32,652 nucleotides of DNA from Euryarchaeota archaeon UBA23 (GTDB lineage Archaea > Thermoplasmatota > Poseidoniia > Poseidoniales > Thalassarchaeaceae): positions 72,732 to 105,383 of the forward strand of contig DAIJ01000016.1 of assembly GCA_002498725.1 (NCBI GenBank), given 5' to 3'. Below, piece after piece: positions 23,201 through 30,400 of the stretch (position 1 is its first letter; every line of letters begins with the position of its first letter). Below the pieces are notes generated by a model. It was not told where the DNA came from and ran no database searches. It saw only the letters and a program-made list of their open reading frames with translations. A program made the translations under genes and the position numbers.

Positions 23201-26200
23201 CAGAATCTCTTTCTACGGGGGGTACAGCATTTATTGAAGTCGACTGGGATGATAATCAATGGACTGATGTTGATGTTTTGTGGTTGTCTCAAAAAACACA
23301 TGGATATGCAGATGAAGACCCAGATGCCTATGGTAGTTCAACTTTCTATATTGAGGAAAGATCCGAAAATAATTACAGAAATTCAGGACGTCATGATTGG
23401 GGTACAAATACTGGAGAATCAAAGGAAATATTGGTAGTTCCTGCTTCGCCAGGACTTCACCAACTAGTCCTACACACTGTTAATCATGGAGTTACTACTA
23501 ATGATAATCCATTGAATATTTCAATCGGTTATGTGGCCGCAGAGAGTTCAGGTTTCCATCGAGTAGTTGATGATTGGTCTAAGGGTAGCGGAAATGATAG
23601 CGTACACATTGTTTCAACTATTCCACTACCTCTTGAATCAGTGAATTCTTATGGTTGGACTCAGCCTCTTTACTTGCCCAATGAAACAGCTTACCAAGAT
23701 GATCCTGACGACAAGATGTCGGCGTCTTGGTGGTATAATTTTAGTCTAGCAGATGTGTCTGAATTAGAGGTGAAAATCGATTGTTCAGAGGATGCTGATT
23801 TAGATTTATATTTATTCAGAGATGACGATCAAGACGGCATTTTTGAGTCTGGGGAAGAAATTGGTAATTCAAGGGGTGGGAATTCGGATGAATCAATTAG
23901 CATAAGTGATCCCGATAACGGGAACTATTCCATAGCAGTTCTTGGTTGGTCTGTGCCGGGTAGCGTTAATTTTTGGATGGATCTAGAAATAGTAGGTGGT
24001 GATAAACTGAAAGTAATCAATTCTACATCTCTTAATTCCACAGAGATTAATTCATTATGGCCTAATGGATCTACGGCTCTCAATGGAGTAATGCCTGAAT
24101 CAGCTATTGAATTATCTTTAGAAATTGAAATGCCCAGTACGGAAGGGACTTGGCATGGTTATGTAGATGTAAATCTAGAAAACGGGGTGGAGATGAGGAT
24201 GCCATTCGTCTATGAGTTAGTTGATCTAAATCCCGAATTGAACTTCATTACTCCTGAGAACTTGACTCAGACAAATGTGGCATTACCGATTTCTTTGCAT
24301 GCCAAAGATACAGGAAGTGGATTCTCTTTGGCTAATTTATCTTGGATTGGTTTCAACAATACTACACTCGATTCTGACAAGGGGTTTGATGGAATATTAT
24401 GGAATCTGTCTGCTGTAGAAGTTCCGGTCTGGGAATTCAGAGATCCTAGTTATGAAAATCGAGTATTTAGAGAGATTTGGGTAAATACAACTCTGCCAGA
24501 AAATGAACAATGGTATGAATATCAGGCCAGCCTTTCTGACATGTCTGGTCGGAATTCTAATGATTGGCTTTCAGTGAAATTTGATACAACCGCTCCGAAT
24601 ATGGTTGTTTCAAACATTCCAGTAATCACAAATGATGAAATCTTAGTTGTTGAGATACAAACAGAGTGGGATGCTGAATTAAGGCACAATGGAGAGGTGA
24701 TTGAAACTTCTTCAACAGGCAATGCATCCATCCAAATAAATCTCGATGAATCTCAGGAATTAAATTGGTTGTATCCTCCAAATAGTTCATTTATGATGCC
24801 GAAAAGTGGTTATTTAGTTGGGGGAAATAATACATTCTTCTTCAGTGTTGAAGATCCAGCAGGAAATACTTTCAATCGCTCTTTTGAGGTGGTTTTAGAT
24901 ACTTCTAAGCCGGAAATCATTTCATCATATTTATCTTCTGAAAATCTTGAAAATAGTTTTGAAAATTGGTCTTGGTCTGGACCAACTCTTAACGTTACAG
25001 ATTCTTTGTTATCCTTTGAAGTCACACCCGATATCCGATCTATATGTTTAGATTTAAAATCCTCTTCTGATGAATTTGTTATTGAAAAGTGTAATTTCGA
25101 GTCATCTATTTTTGTAACACAACAAAATCAAGGTGCAACTTTCACTACTCATAACGAACCATTTTTACTTGAATTAGGTAATTTAAGTGATGGCGAGTAT
25201 TATTTTGAAATTGAATTAATCGACTGGGCAAATAATTCGAATCAATACACTTATCCATTAGTTTTAGATCGTACTTTACCAACTATTGACTGGGAAATCA
25301 GTCCGGTTAATGAGAATATGTTAATGGATCATAGACTTGGAATTTCATGGTTCTCAGATGAAGACGTTTTTCTTCAATTTTCGCATAATGGTAAACTCAT
25401 TCAAGATTGGAATTCAAGTTATGGAGGTCATTTCTTTGACTTAGAAATCACTGGTGTACATGAATTCTGTATTGAGGCTTGGGACTATACTGAAAATCAG
25501 ATTAATGCTAACTATGTCAAAGAATGCAAGTCATATATGCTACCTCCTTCTTTGTATTCAACTCAGATTTGGGCTAGTTGGGATGGTACTGTGGTAGGTT
25601 CTAATTCTATATCGCTTATGTTCCAAAGAGGCCCAGCTCAGTGGGCCAATTTGTCACAAATTTCACCGATTTCTAGGGTTTCAGTTTTTGAACCAGGACT
25701 GTCAGTAATCGAAATCGAATTGGAATTAGAAGAGGGGGATAATGAATTCTTGTTAGAAATTAATGCTTTGGATCATATTCAGAGTTATACATTACATGTT
25801 ACGAGCGATACAATTATTCCTAGGTTGAACATCACCCAAATAGAAAATCGAACTACAAATTTAGAACCCTCTAGATTAGTAAATGGTACTTGTGAAAAAG
25901 GATCTTCTGTCACTCTCTCGACGGAAATTTCTTCAGTCATTTTGATTTGTGGTGAAGAGGAAATATTTTCTGTAACTTTGGGTATACCCTCTGTGCCAGG
26001 TATGCATCTAATTGAAGCCTCGACTATAGATTTAGGGGGTAATACAAATTATACTTCTATAGAGGTCGAATATCAGAGTTGGTTTGATTGGGCGATTGAG
26101 GATGCTCAAGATGGTGGACCCATTTTATATTGGGTAATTTCTATCTTATCTTTGTTAATTGTTTTAATTGGCTTGACACAGAGATTTGTCAGAGGGAAAA

Positions 26201-26418
26201 GAACGGGAAAAATTAATTTAGAACTGGCTCAGAAACAGAAAACCCCCTCAAATCAAGCATATTATCAAGATAAAGCGACCAAAGAAAAATCACATAATGG
26301 GTCAAATTCTACATCCTTGCCTGAAGAAGAAGAATTGCGTGCTTGGGCTAGAGGTGATCGGTATGTTCGTAGTTGGGAAGATAATGTCGAAAATAATGAT
26401 CCAATTGATTTAGAATAA
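20212..26418 (+). CDS. giant membrane-anchored subtilisin-like protease (pyrolysin/TPP II-like), 2068 residues
   Basis: A secreted S8-family serine protease held to the cell surface. The chosen ATG 20212 gives a signal peptide (MRKRLAVTLITLILTTAL); ATG 20134 would bury it behind 26 residues. The triad is Asp193 (VAVADTGVDF), His395 (SHGTLCAS) and Ser582 (GGTSLATP), with the oxyanion Asn500 (IGNGG). The 202-residue gap from Asp to His holds an insertion with Asp-rich calcium-like loops, as in pyrolysin and tripeptidyl peptidase II. After about residue 620 come many beta-sandwich or Ig-like stretches and a PPC-like domain (DADLDLYLFRDDDQDGIF, about 1197-1214). A single membrane segment lies at about 1972-1992, followed by a 75-residue charged cytoplasmic tail. 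It likely degrades extracellular protein for food. There is no clear SD or TATA box. Confidence 0.92.
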   Translation: MRKRLAVTLITLILTTALSSLIVTSEFTHQIPNSNSDLDSRGDSIVLDLVYGSDEPWIEPTLFISASEGDDLLRVTVITYSILELSIWQENNGQSEQQSPAVNNQRLESTTPSHNKIDHRTFWLDSGLLEKLSSVPGVIGILDARNTPYPYDTIPLDKPENSPTTLRSGEIHGAIDAWERGYSGDGIVVAVADTGVDFAHPDLDGTQARILDGGPYHGWPMMFDHNSMYYWLADGESYPSKNTWYADTSTLDWDNDSNGILDESGFNISGLPQSQSGIYHLGEHPDSTLRSQMGGEVPIVVIDTVSSGVYDMVIPDVNRNDDFSDDENMTLGNETAGLDEDGDGVRDVSAGLLYWISDGMNGVPYAETYAARHGYSDRIAGPGNLTLFMLDSGSHGTLCASAIAAQAQVDGGSVLGMSPNATIASIGNHYSGGHSLDGWRWIAEGVDGNKETWNNQPHIGSFSFGYSSIDDSGADSYSLYLDWLTRVYNNQTHYAVAIGNGGHGYGTVKVPGAAQGIFSVGAFSSRTNDLWGQSAPWNNRGPNIVGRMDPDIVAVGWSATGDVPLNLRENGNSATTTWGGTSLATPIAAGLLALVEEAWLENKGDYPDSQEFRNFILSTSDDRGYDPFVQGGGWFNASRATATIDGVSGSWSVSPSQWNSGTFEGKHRDANINVLNKGESQQVELEFTNSGDTDLILDFEPSTHEPLKHVVGQWLSIGNGSDGGENDTWDGYQGSRPDLLIPIHVVNNTTFQLPNETVLVRARAVIEYAAFDYNLDRSSDERIEIKLYRWSDEDGDGLWAIDDDNDSMIDEIDWTESSEFDEYAEWYMHGPQAELRVGMPFDDMEDGLFLGISRRDVSSSGLPNVSIEWDWTAFGTQIDDWISTPRSLILPSNSVTSTQFSVSVPIDASSGLHQHGISISTFHLDSNGTRANNSHRDWILPVVTNVPWVAPLTIDPLPLDGNVSNQTLYSESWISGAQRWNWRAESGDWRIMTVDWPESLSTGGTAFIEVDWDDNQWTDVDVLWLSQKTHGYADEDPDAYGSSTFYIEERSENNYRNSGRHDWGTNTGESKEILVVPASPGLHQLVLHTVNHGVTTNDNPLNISIGYVAAESSGFHRVVDDWSKGSGNDSVHIVSTIPLPLESVNSYGWTQPLYLPNETAYQDDPDDKMSASWWYNFSLADVSELEVKIDCSEDADLDLYLFRDDDQDGIFESGEEIGNSRGGNSDESISISDPDNGNYSIAVLGWSVPGSVNFWMDLEIVGGDKLKVINSTSLNSTEINSLWPNGSTALNGVMPESAIELSLEIEMPSTEGTWHGYVDVNLENGVEMRMPFVYELVDLNPELNFITPENLTQTNVALPISLHAKDTGSGFSLANLSWIGFNNTTLDSDKGFDGILWNLSAVEVPVWEFRDPSYENRVFREIWVNTTLPENEQWYEYQASLSDMSGRNSNDWLSVKFDTTAPNMVVSNIPVITNDEILVVEIQTEWDAELRHNGEVIETSSTGNASIQINLDESQELNWLYPPNSSFMMPKSGYLVGGNNTFFFSVEDPAGNTFNRSFEVVLDTSKPEIISSYLSSENLENSFENWSWSGPTLNVTDSLLSFEVTPDIRSICLDLKSSSDEFVIEKCNFESSIFVTQQNQGATFTTHNEPFLLELGNLSDGEYYFEIELIDWANNSNQYTYPLVLDRTLPTIDWEISPVNENMLMDHRLGISWFSDEDVFLQFSHNGKLIQDWNSSYGGHFFDLEITGVHEFCIEAWDYTENQINANYVKECKSYMLPPSLYSTQIWASWDGTVVGSNSISLMFQRGPAQWANLSQISPISRVSVFEPGLSVIEIELELEEGDNEFLLEINALDHIQSYTLHVTSDTIIPRLNITQIENRTTNLEPSRLVNGTCEKGSSVTLSTEISSVILICGEEEIFSVTLGIPSVPGMHLIEASTIDLGGNTNYTSIEVEYQSWFDWAIEDAQDGGPILYWVISILSLLIVLIGLTQRFVRGKRTGKINLELAQKQKTPSNQAYYQDKATKEKSHNGSNSTSLPEEEELRAWARGDRYVRSWEDNVENNDPIDLE

Positions 26419-26477
26419 ATTTTTAGAGATTTTCTTAGAAGCGAGGCTTCATGGGGGGAACTCGCTTCGGGCACAAT

Positions 26478-27326
26478 ATGGCAATAGAGAAAATCGCCGT
26501 TCTTGGCGCTGGACAAATGGGAAATGGGATAACACAAGTAGCTGCTTGTGCAGGTTATGATGTCTTAATGATAGATATCAAACAAGAATTTGTCGATAAA
26601 GGTATGGAGTCTATAGAGAAATCATTGGATCGAATTGTCAAGAAAGAAAGGATGACTGCTGATGAAGCGAATTCGGCAATATCTAGAATATCATTGGGCA
26701 CTGAAAAGATTTTGTTAGCCGAAGCAGACCTTGTAATAGAGGCAATACCTGAAATTCCAGAACTTAAATTCTCTACATTTGAAGAATTAGACAAAATTTG
26801 TAAGCCAAATGCCATTTTAGCATCTAATACATCTAGCATTTCTATTGACGAAATTGCCAAAAGCACTTCGAGACAAGATAAGGTGATTGGAATGCATTTC
26901 ATGAACCCTGTTCCAATAATGAAATTAGTTGAAATCATCAATGGTAAAAAAACATCTGAAGAAGTAACAACTGAAATAATAAAAACTACAGAAAAGATGG
27001 GCAAAATACCTCTTCAATGCAATGATTCTCCGGGTTTTGTTTCAAATCGGATACTTTGTCCAATGATTAATGAGGCAATTCTGACTCTTCAAGAGGGTGT
27101 TGCTGAACCAGAGGCAATAGATGGAATAATGAAATTAGGCATGAATCATCCAATAGGTCCTCTTGCTCTTGCAGATCTTATTGGATTGGATACTGTTTTG
27201 CATATTATGGGCGTCCTACATGAAGGATTCAAAGATGAGAAGTATGCACCATCTCAACTACTTGAAAAAATGGTTTCTGAGGGCAAATTGGGGAGGAAAT
27301 CCGGCGAAGGTTTCTATAAATATTAA
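26478..27326 (+). CDS. 3-hydroxyacyl-CoA (3-hydroxybutyryl-CoA) dehydrogenase
   Basis: Oxidises 3-hydroxyacyl-CoA with NAD or NADP, or runs the reverse reaction. The 282 residues from ATG 26478 equal the usual single-domain enzyme (Hbd/PaaH type). The dinucleotide site is VLGAGQMGNGI (6-16), the catalytic His140 is in GMHFMNPVPIMKLVEI, and NDSPGFVSNRI and NHPIGPLALADLIGLD are the family's C-terminal signatures. No enoyl-CoA hydratase domain is fused to it. An in-frame ATG at 26451 is also possible: a TATA-like AATAAATTTTTAG overlaps the subtilase stop at about 26414-26426, at the right distance for a leaderless start there. It lies 60 bases after the subtilase and, with the acyl-CoA dehydrogenase, fits acyl-CoA breakdown. 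Confidence 0.92.
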   Translation: MAIEKIAVLGAGQMGNGITQVAACAGYDVLMIDIKQEFVDKGMESIEKSLDRIVKKERMTADEANSAISRISLGTEKILLAEADLVIEAIPEIPELKFSTFEELDKICKPNAILASNTSSISIDEIAKSTSRQDKVIGMHFMNPVPIMKLVEIINGKKTSEEVTTEIIKTTEKMGKIPLQCNDSPGFVSNRILCPMINEAILTLQEGVAEPEAIDGIMKLGMNHPIGPLALADLIGLDTVLHIMGVLHEGFKDEKYAPSQLLEKMVSEGKLGRKSGEGFYKY

Positions 27327-27445
27327 AGCAAGTTTATGTAATTTTTAACACTCCTAGGTCAACTTTTGTTATTTCTAATAAAATCACTTGAAACATTACA
27401 TCTTCATTAAATCGTGAATATAGTCTATGTTGATACACGAAGCGG

Positions 27446-27456
27446 TATAATTATAT
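27446..27456 (+). promoter_or_regulatory. probable TATA box of the giant surface-protein gene
   Basis: TATAATTATAT is centred 40 bases before the ATG at 27491, predicting a transcript start near 27476 and a leader of about 15 bases. It is the best TATA element in the window. The rest of the 164-base spacer (27327-27490) is AT-rich; a run of five T at 27342-27346 just after the dehydrogenase stop may end that transcript. Confidence 0.55.
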
Positions 27457-27474
27457 CATTGACATAACGTGGTC

Positions 27475-27488
27475 GCGTCTAGTGACGC
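27475..27488 (+). promoter_or_regulatory. hairpin directly before the start of the giant surface-protein gene
   Basis: GCGTC and GACGC form a perfect 5-bp stem with the loop TAGT, ending two bases before the ATG at 27491. It coincides with the predicted transcript start, so it may be a DNA operator, or a 5'-end RNA hairpin that stabilises the message or controls its translation. Confidence 0.45.
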
Positions 27489-27490
27489 AC

Positions 27491-30400
27491 ATGAACAATA
27501 AGACCGCTCGTTCTATTGCAATAGCCATACTAATGATTGCCTCTACTCAATTGGTGATGTTGGATGCCAACGAAACCAGAGAATTAGAAGACAAAGAAAT
27601 GCGTGCATACACCGTTTCAGTACCCACTTCAGGGTGTAATGGAGATGATGCCTGTACTGGTGTTGATGCCGGTACCACTATGGCAGACATTATCGATCTG
27701 ACACCGGGGGTGACATTTGCACCGTCAGCCTCAGGTACGACTACCTCGTTCTCGGGGTACTTACCCACCTATGGTTCAGCAGGTAATGACATCTACATGT
27801 TATCTGTTCCAATGGGATACGGTGTTGAAGCAGCGGCACTTTGGGAAGATGTAGCGGGGTCTGGCACATCTGTTCAAGGAAGCATCTACTGGATAGGTAT
27901 CTATACTTGTGATCAGTTTGATCTTGGGCTTTATGGTGGAATTTCCACCTCTCCAACATATGGGTCACCTTGTGGTGTTGACGATACTTACGCTAGTACA
28001 TGGGGTGGAACACCTGCAATGTCTGGCGATGCAGCAAGCACTGTAGGTACTGATGTCGGCGGTCAAGACATCTTTATCCAAGTATATTGCTGGGATTGTG
28101 GATGGTACTCAAATCCTTCAATCACAGATTATGATTTAGAAATCACAGTTATTCCTTCCGATGGAGGGACTAATGACGACTACGGAAGTTATACTGCGTC
28201 AACTACTGACACACTATACTCCTGTAATCATCCAAATGCAGTAACTCCGTGTATTGAGGCGCCAAATCTTGTGACTGATTTTTACATGAATTTCACAGGA
28301 TTCGTAACTGGAGCCGATGAAACTGGATCTCAGTCAAATCCTTTCGACATTTATACGATTGATATACCACCTAACCATGATGCAAGCATCCACGTAACAA
28401 TGGACTGTTACAACAACTGTGATGCTTACTACTATCAGTATGCATACCTATGGTTTGATGGTGATGGTGCTGGGCCAACTTACAACTCAGGAACTCAATA
28501 CAATACCGCAGCTGGGTTCGGTCCGACTGGGAATTATATTCTTGATCTTCCAATGTATGGTTTCATTGGAACATATTACACCGACAAGAACTGGCTAGTA
28601 GCTGGCTCTAATGCTGACACTATCGACATAGGATTTAGAGCGCCTTCACCTTATGCAGTTGCTTCTGGATTCACATATGCAGTTACAATTGAATTCCAAC
28701 CTGCAGCAAATGCACCTTGTGCTACTGCTGACGATGGTGGATATGGGGACGACGCTCCTGATGATGGACCATATTCAGGAGATCTAGACGCTCCAGCCCC
28801 AGTTAGTGGTGGATCATTTTCCGGAACAATATGTCAGGATTATGATATGGATGATTATTTCGGATTAACAGTTCCTGCAGGATATGGAATTTTCGCATCT
28901 CTAGATTGGGATGACTCTACAAGCTCTGCTTACAATGGAATAGATTTCTCAGCAGGAGTAGATACCGGATTTGGAGTATCTAACTTTATGACTGCTACCA
29001 AGGACGATTCTGGCCCTCAGGCTATCAGTAGTAACAATAGTGGTTTATTCATGCCAGGCTCATTAGCTACTGATAATGAGTGCTCTTTGGAGTCTTTTGG
29101 TAGTGGAACTGATACTTGTTCTGTAGGAGTTGCAACGGGAGATACTCTAGTACTAACTATGAACACCAGATCATGGGGTAGTGAGGTAATAGCAACAATT
29201 ACTCTACCAGATGGAACTCAGCAATCATGGGGTCCATACTATTTCAGCAATTACATGACCTATGACTTAGGTTCATGGACAGACACTGGTACATACACCA
29301 TATCTGTAACGGATACTTATGGAGACGGTTGTACATGTACACTAGACGTAGATCGCCAATATTACCCTGTACAGCAAGACAATGACGTTGTTTTCCATCT
29401 AGCAGTTGATTCTCTACCAGCAGAGGCGGTAGTCAATTACACTGTTACTTACGAAACATTCCCTGTCCTTATCCATCAGAATTTGGACATAGCAGATAGT
29501 GCATTGGGAGCAGATACAACATCTACCAACCCAGGCATTCTTTATTCTGCAAACTACACATACACTGGATACATGCACGATGCGTGGGATTCAAATGACT
29601 ACTACGAAATGTTTGTTCCTGAAAACTATGGTGTATCTATATGGGTCCACAGTGATGCAAGAAATGACATAGATATCACATCATCAATGGGTAATGATCT
29701 AGATGGTGCAGATCCAGCAGGGCCAATTTCAATGGTTTACAACCCTACAGCTGGTGGTTCTCTAGAAACAATCAGCCTAGAGCAAGTTGTTGGTTCTGGA
29801 ATGTACACTATGACAGTAGAAGTTTGGACAGTTACCGATGGACCAGGTTCTGATTACGATGATGCTGGACTCGGCGGAGATGCTGCAGACCATCACCTAG
29901 ATCAGGGTACAAGTAAGTGGAATCTTGGTGGTAATTCATTCAACGATGGGCGCTCCTCTGATGGTCAAGTGTCCTGGCTTAATGCAACTACTCAAAATGC
30001 AACTGGGGTGCCAATTGATGTCACTCTAACTGGTACAATAAACCACGTTTGGGATAGAACAGATGCTTACAGACTAGCAATTCCATCTGGATACTATGCA
30101 AACATCACAATCTATTCAGACACGTCACTTGCATCTGATACTGTATCAGTAACAATATTCGAACCTGAAGTAAATGCTAATGCATACCCTGTTTGGGATT
30201 CCCAGAACGAGGCAATTGGAGATTACATCACCAATTTCTTGAACCCATTAGAGGCTAACACTGACCATTTCAATGAGGGTCATTTCGTAGCAATTAACAT
30301 CTGGTCATACACTATGACTGGAGATATTGACTTCGAATACAATATTGATGTTGAGTGGGACGTTATTTCAAACCTTCCTTGTGCTGATGATGATGCAGGA

